From the NCBI RefSeq assembly GCF_007859075.1, contig NZ_VOAK01000022.1, positions 1-64,000 of the forward strand: a stretch of DNA of 64,000 bases, given 5' to 3'. Numbering within the stretch: the stretch's first letter is position 1; every line of letters starts with the position of its first letter. The notes under the pieces are model-generated. The model ran no database searches. It was not told the DNA's origin and saw nothing but the letters and a program-made list of their open reading frames with translations. Shown here piece by piece: positions 1-8,981 of the stretch. The position numbers and the translations under genes were made by a program. The DNA is from Gemmobacter aquaticus. Its GTDB lineage: Bacteria; Pseudomonadota; Alphaproteobacteria; Rhodobacterales; Rhodobacteraceae.

Positions 1-223
1 AGCCGCAAAACAGTGAAGCTGTAACCTACATCATCGCCGAAGCTAGTAGGCCGATATGCAAGCATCCAATCGTCGAAACGACCAAACCGCCCACATATCT
101 CTTCAGTTTCTATCAATGTCAAAGAGCACCGAAGGCAAAAAATCCAGCACCGCGCCATTTCCTTGGCGCGCCGCCAAACCTCGTCTCCGTCCCTCACGAC
201 GCTGCCGTCGTTCGGTGGAGCGG
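1..223 (-). other. Leader region of an rRNA operon (16S gene lies left of the window)
   Basis: Read on the minus strand, this stretch carries TGCTCTTTGACA at 128-117, nearly the same as the rRNA antitermination boxA (TGCTCTTTAACA in E. coli). It is followed by GATATGTGGGCGGTTTGG, a string I associate with the 16S leader of Rhodobacteraceae. Two short hairpins precede boxA (arms 196-201/206-211 and 163-167/173-177). No convincing protein gene is present, and the short open frames here lack codon bias and ribosome binding sites. The 16S gene itself is not in the window, so the assignment rests on promoter, boxA and leader features. Confidence 0.75.
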
Positions 224-252
224 TATCTAGGCCCACCAACCAAAACCCGCAA
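224..252 (-). promoter_or_regulatory. Predicted rRNA operon promoter
   Basis: On the minus strand a -35 element TTGCGG (252-247) is separated by exactly 17 bases from a -10 element TAGATA (229-224). Directly upstream (about 283-253) lies an AT-rich tract that could act as an UP element. The boxA antitermination signal follows about 95 bases downstream of the -10. The arrangement fits a strong sigma-70 rRNA promoter firing leftwards out of the window. Confidence 0.65.
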
Positions 253-480
253 GAGGAAAATGCACCAAAACACCAAAATTCTTCACATCACCGTCGCACT
301 TCCCTTGTTTCCTTGGCAACCCGCACAAACCACAAGCAACAAGAAAACACCCCTAGATCCCGCAGATCAGGTGACATTCCACACCTCGGCCCCTCCCCAG
401 CACGGGAATCGGCGCCAAAACCGCTGCAACCCCCGCAAAGTGCCGACTCGCGCCCGTGAACTGACACGCAAAACACATGA

Positions 481-507
481 AAAAAGCCCGCCATAACAGC
501 GGGCTTC
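481..507 (-). terminator. Rho-independent terminator of the TerC-like gene
   Basis: A perfect 8-bp stem (485-492 with 500-507) and a 7-base loop are followed on the minus strand by a run of T (486-481). It starts 26 bases past the stop codon of the membrane protein gene ending at 533. It also insulates that gene from the rRNA promoter further left. Confidence 0.85.
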
Positions 508-532
508 ATAAACCTCTGCGAAAACAACTGAC

Positions 533-1597
533 CTATTCGGCAGCCTCACTGTTGCGATTCCAGCGGATCGACGACCAGAGCGCCACCCCGATCAGCGCTG
601 CACCGCCAAGTCCGGTGATGACCTCGGGAATGTGATAGATCGTCTGCACATACATGATCACCGACAGGATCAGGATGGCGTAGAACGCGCCGTGTTCCAG
701 GAAGCGGTATTGGGTCAGCGTACCACGCTCCACCAGCATGATCGTCATCGACCGCACATACATCGCACCGATACCAAGGCCGATTGCGATGACGAACAGG
801 TTCTGCGTCAGAGCAAACGCGCCGATCACACCGTCGAAGGAGAAGCTCGCATCCAGGACCTCAAGGTAAAGGAATGCGCCCAGTCCGCCCTGCGCGGTGG
901 CCTTTGCGGCCTCTTGCGTGGAGTCGAGGAATCCGCCCAGCACCTCGACGACAAGGAAGGTCAACAAGCCATAGATCGCCGAAACGATGAAGACCGTGCG
1001 CGCCTCGCCTTCAATGAAGCGAGAGAAGACCAGCATCACCAGAAGGACGAAGGCAATCTCGATGCCTTTGATCTCGGCATAGCGCGACAGGCGGCTTTCC
1101 AGCCAATGAACCCAGTGGATTTCCTTGTCGTGGTCGAAGAAGTAGGTCAGCGCGACCATCATCAGGAACGTGCCACCGAAGGCTGCGATGGGCAGATGCG
1201 CTTCGTGCATGATGCGCGAGTATTCTTCGGGGCGCGAGGCCGCCATGATCATCGCATCGATGGGGCCGATGTTCGCAGCAATCACCACGATCAGAAGCGG
1301 GAAGACGATCCGCATGCCGAAGACGGCAATCAGGATACCCCAGGTCAGGAAGCGGTGCTGCCAGACGGGCGTCATTTCTTTCAGCTTGTTCGCGTTCACG
1401 ATCGCATTGTCGAAAGACAGCGAGATCTCCAGAACGGCCAGAACCGCGCAGATAAAGAAGACGGTCAGCATTCCGGCCAGCGTGCCGGTTGTGCTCCACC
1501 CCAGCCAGGCGCCAAGCGCAAGGCCGATGAAGGTGGAGATGATGGCCCATTTGAGATAGGCGAACAGGGACTTGGGTTGTGCCGTGGACATGCTCAT
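533..1597 (-). CDS. TerC/DUF475 family integral membrane protein
   Basis: A 354-residue polytopic membrane protein of the DUF475 branch of the TerC superfamily, whose members are implicated in metal ion or tellurite handling. The sequence shows about nine hydrophobic segments. Two repeated acidic motifs sit inside membrane segments, EISLSFDNAIVNA near residue 60 and EVLDASFSFDGVIGA near 250, the paired Asp/Glu signature of the superfamily. Two close Met codons (1597 and 1591) are possible starts, and neither has a strong ribosome binding site. The gene stands alone with its own terminator. The substrate cannot be told from sequence; Mn2+ or Ca2+ export is a family-based guess. Confidence 0.85.
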   Translation of the reverse strand: MSMSTAQPKSLFAYLKWAIISTFIGLALGAWLGWSTTGTLAGMLTVFFICAVLAVLEISLSFDNAIVNANKLKEMTPVWQHRFLTWGILIAVFGMRIVFPLLIVVIAANIGPIDAMIMAASRPEEYSRIMHEAHLPIAAFGGTFLMMVALTYFFDHDKEIHWVHWLESRLSRYAEIKGIEIAFVLLVMLVFSRFIEGEARTVFIVSAIYGLLTFLVVEVLGGFLDSTQEAAKATAQGGLGAFLYLEVLDASFSFDGVIGAFALTQNLFVIAIGLGIGAMYVRSMTIMLVERGTLTQYRFLEHGAFYAILILSVIMYVQTIYHIPEVITGLGGAALIGVALWSSIRWNRNSEAAE

Positions 1598-1839
1598 GAC
1601 AGCAGGGCCCCCTTACGGACCACGACAGCAACGCGACCTGCGCGAGACTGGTTCGATTTCATCTGGTAATTTTCCATCGGCGGCTTCAACTCGCAGTGCC
1701 GACATCGCAGGAACGCCGATTTTCCTGCCAGAGGGGCCCGGTCACCGAGTGAGGCGCACGAGTTCAACCCGCGCACTGCGGCAATTAGTCCCGGCTCACG
1801 ATTCTGTCAACGATTTTTGATGTGCGGCAAACTCGTGAT

Positions 1840-2460
1840 TCACGGCATCAGCTCGGCCGCGATCATCGCGGCCTGCGTGCGGTTGCGCGCCTTCAATTTG
1901 GCACAAATCGAACGGACGTGCATCTTGACCGTGACCTCGCTCAGCCCCATCCGGCCTGCGATCTCCTTGTTCATCAGCCCGATCCGGATGTCGCGCAGGA
2001 CCTCCATCTCACGCGGGGTCAGTGAGGACAGTCTCGGCGGAAGCGGAACATCTTCCAGATCTTCTGGCATCCAGACTTCGCCGTCGAGAACACGGTGGAT
2101 TGCATCTGCCAGCGCACGTGCGGGTGTGCTTTTCGGGATGAAACCGGCAAAACCCTGAGTCAGCGCCTCATTCACTGTCTCTGGCCGGGCGAGGCCGGAA
2201 AACAGAACCACCGGGCGGCCCTCGTTGAGGGCAATCAGCACGGCGGATTCGGCAAGGCCGCGGGAATCCGGCAGAGCATAGTCCAGAAGGATAAGATCGA
2301 AGGCGCCTTCGCGCCCGATCAGGTTCTGTGCCGCCTCAAGCGTTGCGACGGTTTCAACCACGAAGTTGCCCTGCACACGCAAGTGGGCCGCCACCAGATC
2401 GCGGACAAGCTCGTGATCGTCCACGATCAGCAGGCGAATATCCGTGCCGCGGGCAATCAT
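1840..2460 (-). CDS. LuxR-family (NarL-type) response regulator
   Basis: A two-domain response regulator of about 206 residues. The N-terminal receiver has the acidic pocket in LLIVDDHE and the phospho-acceptor Asp60 in LILLDYALPD. The C-terminal LuxR-type helix-turn-helix contains LTPREMEVL and VTVKMHVRSICAKL. I chose the ATG at 2460, which has AAGAGG upstream; a GTG at 2511 in the same frame has no ribosome binding site. It lies about 70 bases downstream of the hybrid kinase at 2531-5113 and is most likely the final acceptor of that phosphorelay. Target genes are unknown. Confidence 0.88.
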   Translation of the reverse strand: MIARGTDIRLLIVDDHELVRDLVAAHLRVQGNFVVETVATLEAAQNLIGREGAFDLILLDYALPDSRGLAESAVLIALNEGRPVVLFSGLARPETVNEALTQGFAGFIPKSTPARALADAIHRVLDGEVWMPEDLEDVPLPPRLSSLTPREMEVLRDIRIGLMNKEIAGRMGLSEVTVKMHVRSICAKLKARNRTQAAMIAAELMP

Positions 2461-2530
2461 CTTGGCGAGCCTCTTGCGCGTGGTTGATCGCGGACGGGGA
2501 TCCGGATCCACGCCGTCGCGCGAAGCCTAG

Positions 2531-5113
2531 CTACTTCAAGGCCCCGTGACCAGTGCTGACGAAGTGGCGCCCCAGCAAAACGCGCAGATTTGTCCAAGCG
2601 ATAGAGAGATCGGCAAAAGAAGACGCCCTGTTGCCGGCAGCGATCTGCGCCTCGCACGCATCAAGTCTGCGGGCAAAGCCTGCCGCACCGATTACTGCCG
2701 CCGCCCCCTTCAGGCGGTGCACCCGAGCCGTCAACTGGCCATCGTCCTCATCACTGGCCAGCGCCACGAGGAGCGCCTCTCCTTCAGCCAGAAAGCTGGC
2801 GAGCATCTTTTCGCGGGTCGGATGACCCAGCAACTGACACAGTTCTTGCACGACCTGCATATCCAGCTCACCCGACGGATCGGTGTTGGCCGGCTGACCA
2901 GCACCCACCCCTGCCAAGCGCGGCAACAGCGCCGCGATAGTCACGGGTTTGCTCATGACCTCGGCCAGACCAGCCTGGCGAAATCGCTCCAGTTCCTCTG
3001 GTTGGCCATGCGCCGTCAGCGCGACGATGCGGGCCTCGCGTGATGCGCCGTCCGCCCGGATCGCGGCGGCGGTCGCCAGACCATCCAGACCGGGCATCGA
3101 TATATCCATGAAGATCAGGTCGAAGCGCTGCAGGCGTGCCGCCCGGATTGCCGCATTCCCATCCTCGGCCTCGGTCACACGTTGGCCGAGGTAGCGCAGC
3201 ATTTCGGACAGCACCAACCGGTTTACCGGATTATCCTCGACGATCAGCACGGACAGAACCGGCACGGGCGGTGCACTTGTGGTGACGGGCTCAACCTCGG
3301 TCCGGGTCACAGCGATCTCGTCCGGGGACGGCAGGGTGACCGGCAATGTAACGCTGAAGAGACTACCCATACCGGGTGTACTTTCAACCGTGATCGCCCC
3401 ACCGATCCGCTCGATCGAGCGGCGCGCGATGCCAAGGCCAAGCCCCGTCCCCTCGGTTTCGCGATCGTAGCCGGTATCCAATGTCTCGAATGGCTCAAAA
3501 ATCGCTTCGATCTTGTCAGCGGGGATACCGATACCCGTATCCCCAACCGACAGACGTGCCTGCATCTGGTCCCGCCCTGCTGGTTGCACCTCCGCCGTGA
3601 TCCGGATGGTGCCACCCGCAGTGAACTTCACCGCATTGCCCACAAGGTTCATCATCACCCGCAACAGGGTGCGCCTTGGTGCCAGAACCCAAGCCGCATC
3701 ATGCGCAGGCAGCTTCAACTCGATCAGGTTGCCGCGCCGAACTGCGAGCGGCATCGCCTGTTCAGCCAACCCGCGCAGCAGTTCCGAAAGGTTGACCGCA
3801 GTCGAACGCTCGGCCGGGGCATCGCCCTCGACGCGGGCAAGCTCCAGCACATCCCCGATCTGTTCCAGCGCGGTTTGCGCCGACGATTCCGCAATGCCAA
3901 GGAAGCGGGCTTGCCTCTCGGTCAGAGTGGTGGTTTCGCGAAGAATATCCAGCGCCGCGATCACCCCGTTCAAGGGCGTGCGCATCTCATGGCTCATCAT
4001 GGCGAGGAAGCGAGACTTCGTCTCGGCGGCAGAAAGCGCCGAATCCCGGGCTTCGCGCAGTGAGGCCTCGTAGCGCCGCCGTTCGGAAATGTCGCGCAGG
4101 AAGGCAATGTAGATCAGCTCATCATCGCTGTCGCGGTCACGGGTCAGCGACAACTCGATCGGGATCACACGCCCGTCGGCACGTTGCGCCAGAAGCTCGA
4201 TACGCCCCTCGGGGATCGAGCCATGAGGCGCCGCCCGCAGCACTTCGCGCACCATGGCGGTCTGCTGATCATGCAGCGCCTCTGGCAGGACAAGGTTCAC
4301 GATGCCGGTCGAGGCCATCAGCTCGTCCCGCCCGTATCCCAGAATGGCTTCGGCCGCCGGGTTTACGGCCTGCACTGGTCCATCGGCACGCGCCACAATA
4401 ACACCGTCCAGTGAGGCATTGATCGTGCGTTCAAGGTTGGATCGATTCCGCTCTGCCTCATGTGTTCGGCGGCGCAAGCTGTTGGTCAGCGTGGATGTCG
4501 ACCAGATCGTCAGGAACAGAAGCGCGATCAGCCCCGTCGCGACCACGGCACTTCGATTGAACAGCAGGGCCAGCGCGTTCCGGCTGTCGGTTCCCGCCTC
4601 GATCAGGTGGCGCAATGAATTGACCACCGCGGCACGCATGGGGCGCCGCATATCCGCCATCAGATCCGCGATCTCTGACAGGTTCTGGCGAAGGCGCTCA
4701 TCAGGGACGTCAATCAGCAGCCGCAACTTCACAGTTGTGTCCTGCACCTGTGACCAGTCTGCTGACTGACTTATGGGACGCAGTACGGTGGCCTGCATCA
4801 GGTTGCCCGAGACCACACGCACCCGGCTCAGGTAGATGTCAAACGCTGCCCGGATCGACCCAAGATCCGGCGGGCTGCCTGGCAGCCGAGCCTCGGTAAC
4901 CGCGCGTTCAAGCTTGAGTGCATCGACCTCAAGCTGAGAAATCAGCCAAGTCGTATTATCCGATTGCGAGCTGCGCGCGTCATCCAGCCGGTCAGCAAAC
5001 CTGATGGAAATGGCGGTCAGTGCGCCAAGGCCGATCACGATGATCAGAAGAATCTGCCACAGCCGTGGCGAGAACTTCAAAAGCAGCCGTTCAGCCCGGC
5101 TCGGCGTTGTCAC
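2531..5113 (-). CDS. Hybrid sensor histidine kinase with PAS, receiver and Hpt domains
   Basis: An 860-residue inner-membrane phosphorelay kinase. Transmembrane helices at about 19-39 and 188-208 flank a periplasmic region of about 150 residues. A PAS domain follows (about 228-345), then HisKA with His375 in SHEMRTPLNG, and HATPase with NLVGNAVKF (489-497) and GTGLGLGIA. A receiver domain has Asp670 in FMDISMPG, and a C-terminal Hpt domain has His799 in VHRLKGAAA. All relay residues are present, so the chain H375 to D670 to H799 to the LuxR regulator looks complete. Its start overlaps the stop of the upstream periplasmic gene by 4 bases, implying translational coupling. Confidence 0.93.
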   Translation of the reverse strand: MTTPSRAERLLLKFSPRLWQILLIIVIGLGALTAISIRFADRLDDARSSQSDNTTWLISQLEVDALKLERAVTEARLPGSPPDLGSIRAAFDIYLSRVRVVSGNLMQATVLRPISQSADWSQVQDTTVKLRLLIDVPDERLRQNLSEIADLMADMRRPMRAAVVNSLRHLIEAGTDSRNALALLFNRSAVVATGLIALLFLTIWSTSTLTNSLRRRTHEAERNRSNLERTINASLDGVIVARADGPVQAVNPAAEAILGYGRDELMASTGIVNLVLPEALHDQQTAMVREVLRAAPHGSIPEGRIELLAQRADGRVIPIELSLTRDRDSDDELIYIAFLRDISERRRYEASLREARDSALSAAETKSRFLAMMSHEMRTPLNGVIAALDILRETTTLTERQARFLGIAESSAQTALEQIGDVLELARVEGDAPAERSTAVNLSELLRGLAEQAMPLAVRRGNLIELKLPAHDAAWVLAPRRTLLRVMMNLVGNAVKFTAGGTIRITAEVQPAGRDQMQARLSVGDTGIGIPADKIEAIFEPFETLDTGYDRETEGTGLGLGIARRSIERIGGAITVESTPGMGSLFSVTLPVTLPSPDEIAVTRTEVEPVTTSAPPVPVLSVLIVEDNPVNRLVLSEMLRYLGQRVTEAEDGNAAIRAARLQRFDLIFMDISMPGLDGLATAAAIRADGASREARIVALTAHGQPEELERFRQAGLAEVMSKPVTIAALLPRLAGVGAGQPANTDPSGELDMQVVQELCQLLGHPTREKMLASFLAEGEALLVALASDEDDGQLTARVHRLKGAAAVIGAAGFARRLDACEAQIAAGNRASSFADLSIAWTNLRVLLGRHFVSTGHGALK

Positions 5114-5637
5114 GGTTCGGTCACCCTGATCGACACGAGTTGCCAGATGCTTTTCGCAAAGATCTGGTCATTGGTGAACTGCTCATTCTGGTCGAACGGG
5201 TAGATCAACCACAAAGGGCCATTATCGCGCACGCCAAAGGTATGCCCGTTCATCCGCGTCGCAACGATGGGCGCGTCGTCGCCAAGCTCTTCCACCGTCA
5301 TGTCGATGACATAGTCGTTCAGCGCGGAAAGGCGGATCGCCCCATGCCTGATCCCGGCATCGGCCAGCACCTGCTTCAATGTCGGGCCAGAGAACCGGAT
5401 CTTTCCGACTGTCCAGATTGTGGATGTGGTGATCACAACCTGCGGCAGGCGGTCCAGACGCGTCAGGTCATAGTTGACGGCGCCGCCCTCGGCGGGCTCC
5501 ACCTCAAGCAAGGGCTCCTGCTCGGCCGCCATCAGGGCGGGCGCGGACATCAGGGCGCACACGACTGCCAGCACGATCGGCAAATATCCAAACCCGTGCT
5601 TCAAGTTCCCATAAAGCCGGGAGGCAATGGCAATCAT
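5110..5637 (-). CDS. Periplasmic molybdopterin-oxidoreductase-fold protein, probable sensory partner
   Basis: A 175-residue secreted protein with an N-terminal hydrophobic signal (about 15-37, ending in an Ala-rich cleavage region). The rest resembles the sulfite-oxidase-type molybdopterin fold (TLKQVLADAG, YPFDQNEQF). It is much shorter than the catalytic enzymes, and I see no cysteine in the mature part to ligate molybdenum, so it is unlikely to be a working oxidoreductase. It is the first gene of an operon with the hybrid kinase, overlapping it by 4 bases (ATGA). I infer that it senses a periplasmic ligand for the kinase; the ligand is unknown. Confidence 0.75.
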   Translation of the reverse strand: MIAIASRLYGNLKHGFGYLPIVLAVVCALMSAPALMAAEQEPLLEVEPAEGGAVNYDLTRLDRLPQVVITTSTIWTVGKIRFSGPTLKQVLADAGIRHGAIRLSALNDYVIDMTVEELGDDAPIVATRMNGHTFGVRDNGPLWLIYPFDQNEQFTNDQIFAKSIWQLVSIRVTEP

Positions 5638-5749
5638 GGCGGACCTGCTTAAAAGACAAGATCAGGCCGCGTTAGCGGCATCGTCCCTCAACGTAAAGCT
5701 ATCTTTGGTGTGCCATCCAGGCGGGCACGTGAGTGCTGCGTCAACGCAA

Positions 5750-5785
5750 CTGCCGGCCCCGGGGAATATCGAAAGGGACCGGCAG
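5750..5785 (-). terminator. Possible terminator hairpin after dapD
   Basis: An inverted repeat (5750-5760 with 5775-5785, one mismatch) lies 32 bases past the dapD stop codon. No T-run follows on the minus strand, so it may be a weak terminator or a 3'-end stabilising hairpin. Confidence 0.4.
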
Positions 5786-5816
5786 GCGTCAGGAACCAAA
5801 GGCCGATAGGCCCGGA

Positions 5817-6641
5817 TCAGTCGCGCAGCAGCTCGTTGATCGAGGTTTTCGACCGGGTCTGCGCATCAACCTTCTTCACGATCACCGCGCAATAGAGGTT
5901 GATCCCGTTCTTCGACGGCATCGAACCGGCAACGACGACCGAACCTGCGGGAACCTCACCATACATCACCGCGCCGGTCTCGCGGTCGACGATCTTGGTC
6001 GATTTGCCAATGAACACGCCCATGCCAAGGACCGAGCCCTCGCGCACAATGCAGCCCTCGACCACTTCGGACCGCGCGCCGATAAAGCAGTTGTCCTCGA
6101 TGATGGTGGGGCCGGCCTGCATCGGCTCCAGCACGCCGCCGATGCCGACGCCACCCGAGAGGTGGACGTTCTTGCCGATCTGCGCGCAGGACCCGACGGT
6201 GGCCCAGGTGTCGACCATCGTGCCTTCATCGACGAAGGCGCCGAGGTTGACGAAGCTTGGCATCAGGACCACGCCCTTGGCGATATGCGCCGACTTCCGC
6301 ACCACGCAGTTCGGAACCGCGCGAAAGCCTGCGGCGCGGAACTCGGCCTCACCCCAGCCTGCGAACTTGCTGTCGACCTTGTCCCACCAGTTCGACCCCT
6401 GCGGTCCGCCCGACTGCAGTTCCATGTCCTGAAGGCGGAACCCCAGAAGGACGGCCTTCTTGGCCCACTGGTTCACATGCCAGTCCTGACCGCGCTTCTC
6501 TGCCACGCGCAGTGTACCCGACCCAAGTGCCGCAAGCGTGGCTTCCACCGCATCGCGGGCCTCGCCCTTGGTTGCAGGGGTGATCGCGTCGCGCGCTTCC
6601 CAGGCGGTTTCGATGGCGGCTTCCAAGGCGGCGTTGGACAT
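5817..6641 (-). CDS. dapD: 2,3,4,5-tetrahydropyridine-2,6-dicarboxylate N-succinyltransferase
   Basis: DapD catalyses the succinyl-CoA-dependent succinylation step of the diaminopimelate/lysine pathway in the cytoplasm. The 274-residue product matches the usual length. It shows the left-handed beta-helix hexapeptide repeats in the middle ([20 protein letters not shown] and GVGIGGVL-type repeats) and the N-terminal [10 protein letters not shown] start. The frame stays open 53 codons further upstream, but the ATG at 6641 has a GGGAAGG ribosome binding site and fits the family start. It is divergent from the LOG-family gene at 6724, leaving about 80 bases for both promoters. Confidence 0.96.
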   Translation of the reverse strand: MSNAALEAAIETAWEARDAITPATKGEARDAVEATLAALGSGTLRVAEKRGQDWHVNQWAKKAVLLGFRLQDMELQSGGPQGSNWWDKVDSKFAGWGEAEFRAAGFRAVPNCVVRKSAHIAKGVVLMPSFVNLGAFVDEGTMVDTWATVGSCAQIGKNVHLSGGVGIGGVLEPMQAGPTIIEDNCFIGARSEVVEGCIVREGSVLGMGVFIGKSTKIVDRETGAVMYGEVPAGSVVVAGSMPSKNGINLYCAVIVKKVDAQTRSKTSINELLRD

Positions 6642-6723
6642 GGGCGTTCCCTTCCCTATGGCGATCAGTCGTTTGACGCTATAGACCTGACCCAAGGCCC
6701 GCGCAACGCCGACAGGAGAGACG

Positions 6724-7548
6724 ATGACCGACGACACCCGCAGCCACCCGTTCCGCGACAGCGTGCAGGACGTGGCCGCCGCACACCGGATTCCCGACAC
6801 TCCGCAGACCCGCGCGCCAGCTTACCGTCTTGCTTTTACCGACGCGGATTTCCTCATGCGCGAGGAATTGCGCCCGGTGCGGCTGCAGCTTGAACTGCTG
6901 AAGCCACAGATGATTCTGGACGAACGCGGCGTGCGATCGACCATCGTTCTCTTTGGCGGTGCGCGCATCCCCGCGCCCGAGCGGGCCGATACCGCCAAGA
7001 CCCCGGTTCTGGCCGAATTGTCGCGGTACTACGAAGAGGCCCGCCGCTTTTCGCGTATCATGACCGAGCGCAGCATGGAGAGCTATGGCCGCGAGAACGT
7101 CATCATCACCGGCGGCGGCCCGGGCGTGATGGAGGCGGGCAATCGCGGCGCGCATGAGGCCGGCGGCCAGTCGATCGGGCTGAACATCGTTCTGCCGCAT
7201 GAACAGGCGCCGAATGCCTATGTGACCCCGGATCTGTCGTTCAACTTTCACTACTTCGCCATCCGCAAGATGCACTTCCTGATGCGCGCCAAGGCGATCT
7301 GCATCTTCCCCGGCGGCTTCGGGACGCTGGACGAAATGTTCGAAAGCCTGACGCTGATCCAGACCAAGCGGATGAAGCCTGTTCCCTTCCTGTTGTTCGG
7401 GCGCGACTTCTGGGAACGACTGATCAACTGGCAGATGCTCGCGGATGCCGGCACCATCAGCGCCGAGGACCTGAAGCTCTTTCAGTTCGTCGAAACCGCA
7501 GAAGAGGCCGTCGCTGCGATTGATGCTTTCGCGACGCCCTGCCCCTGA
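6724..7548 (+). CDS. LOG family (TIGR00730-type) nucleotide phosphoribohydrolase
   Basis: A 274-residue Rossmann-fold protein of the lysine decarboxylase-like/LOG family, whose studied members cleave ribose-5-phosphate from nucleoside monophosphates (cytokinin activation in plants). Diagnostic motifs are [14 protein letters not shown] and [12 protein letters not shown], which hold the substrate-binding Arg and catalytic Glu. A 60-residue N-terminal extension precedes the core. The ATG at 6724 has AGGAG upstream. It converges with the gene at 7549, with no spacer between the two stops. The bacterial physiological substrate is not established from sequence. Confidence 0.88.
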   Translation: MTDDTRSHPFRDSVQDVAAAHRIPDTPQTRAPAYRLAFTDADFLMREELRPVRLQLELLKPQMILDERGVRSTIVLFGGARIPAPERADTAKTPVLAELSRYYEEARRFSRIMTERSMESYGRENVIITGGGPGVMEAGNRGAHEAGGQSIGLNIVLPHEQAPNAYVTPDLSFNFHYFAIRKMHFLMRAKAICIFPGGFGTLDEMFESLTLIQTKRMKPVPFLLFGRDFWERLINWQMLADAGTISAEDLKLFQFVETAEEAVAAIDAFATPCP

Positions 7549-8757
7549 TCAGAGCACTGTCTCGCGCAGCCAGCCTGCCGTGAAATCGAGCCGGCTGACA
7601 CCTGCGAACCGCGCAAGGCGGGCAAGCTCGTTTTCGAGCCTTGCGATCCGCCCGGCGCCCATCCTGACACCGGTCTCGGGCCAGAAGGCACGGACGCGCA
7701 GGCAATCCTCGTCGCGAAAGGCCTTGGCGTCGATCCGGCCGACCAGGCGCGCGCCCTCCATCACCGGAAACACGTAGTAGCCAAACTTGCGCTGCGGCTC
7801 GGGCACAAAGACCTCTATCCGGTAGTGGAAACCGAACAGACGTTCGGCGCGCTTGCGGTCACGCAGCGCGGGGTCAAAAGGAGAGAGGATGCGCAGACGG
7901 CCTGTCACCTCGGTCGGGTCCGTCTCAAAGACCTCGGGGCGCATCACGTGAAGGCGTGACGCGCCATCGGCGCCTTCGACCTTCACCTCGATCAGCGCGC
8001 CGGATTTCAGCTGCGCGGCTACCCAGTCTTTCGCCTCGGTCGGCGAAACCTCGGCCCAGTAGGCCGCAATCTCGCCGCTGGTGGCAAAGCCCAGCCGATC
8101 CAGGGCGGCGGCACACAGCACATCAACGCTCTCTGCGCGTTCCGGGCGCGCGGCACGATGGTCGGCGGGAATGACCCGCTCCGTGAGGTCATAGACCTTG
8201 CGGAACCCTTCGCGGCGGGTGATCGACAGCTCTCCGACATGCCACAGGTATTCGAGCGCCGCCTTAGACGGGTGCCAGTCCCACCAGCCGCCTGAACCGC
8301 GCGCCTCACCCTCGCCGACCTCTGCCGCCGTGACGGGACCATGGTCGGCCACGCGCTGCAGCACTTCGTCGAATTTCTCGTGAAATCCGTCGCGCTGCCA
8401 ACCCGTCCACCGCTCGACCAACCGGGCACGATTGCGGGCAAAGCGGTGGGTCCAGTGCGCGAACATCTCGACCGGCAGGATCGAGGCATCGTGCGTCCAG
8501 TGTTCCCACATCAGCCGGTCACGCTCCAGCAGACGCTCCAGGGCGGCAGGCTGATAGCTTTGCCGACGCGACCACAGGATCATCTGATGGGCCCGCGCCA
8601 CCGTGTTGATGCTGTCGATCTGCACAAAACCGATGCGGCGGATCAGATCGGCAAGCGCGGCACCACTCGCGGGTCCGGCTGGGGCCTCGGCCAAGGCGTG
8701 CCGGTCCAGAAACAGCCGTCGCGCGGCATCATTTGTCAGGGTAGCCTGTTTTGTCAT
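7549..8757 (-). CDS. YcaQ/AlkZ-like winged-helix DNA glycosylase (interstrand crosslink repair family)
   Basis: A 402-residue member of the HTH_42/AlkZ-like superfamily, some of which are DNA glycosylases that unhook alkylation damage and interstrand crosslinks. The sequence contains IGFVQIDSINTVARAHQ, giving the Q-x-D catalytic motif (QID) typical of the YcaQ-like branch in place of the Q-x-Q of AlkZ. Other family features are the WEHWTHDASILP stretch and the C-terminal FPVMEGARLVGRIDAK region. I use the ATG at 8757; the open frame extends 36 codons further, but that part looks non-coding. It appears to be a single-gene unit. Confidence 0.85.
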   Translation of the reverse strand: MTKQATLTNDAARRLFLDRHALAEAPAGPASGAALADLIRRIGFVQIDSINTVARAHQMILWSRRQSYQPAALERLLERDRLMWEHWTHDASILPVEMFAHWTHRFARNRARLVERWTGWQRDGFHEKFDEVLQRVADHGPVTAAEVGEGEARGSGGWWDWHPSKAALEYLWHVGELSITRREGFRKVYDLTERVIPADHRAARPERAESVDVLCAAALDRLGFATSGEIAAYWAEVSPTEAKDWVAAQLKSGALIEVKVEGADGASRLHVMRPEVFETDPTEVTGRLRILSPFDPALRDRKRAERLFGFHYRIEVFVPEPQRKFGYYVFPVMEGARLVGRIDAKAFRDEDCLRVRAFWPETGVRMGAGRIARLENELARLARFAGVSRLDFTAGWLRETVL

Positions 8758-8981
8758 GTGACGCAGGCTAGCAGTCGGTTTTCCACAAGCAAGCCCGGCA
8801 ATTTCGTAACATACTGAAAGAACCGGGCCGGAATTGTGATCCGGGTCGCGGTTGCACCTCGGCAAATGATGTCTACCTTTGGATCAGCGCCGTTCGGCGT
8901 CATCATTCCCGCCCCGACCGATGTTTCCGGCCCTCTCCCGGCCTTTACTGGGCTATCCCTTTTTCCTGAACGGAGGAATTT

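Noticed and set aside
56-496. Small open frames at the left edge on both strands
   Set aside because: They overlap the rRNA promoter, boxA and leader; composition is unlike the neighbouring genes.
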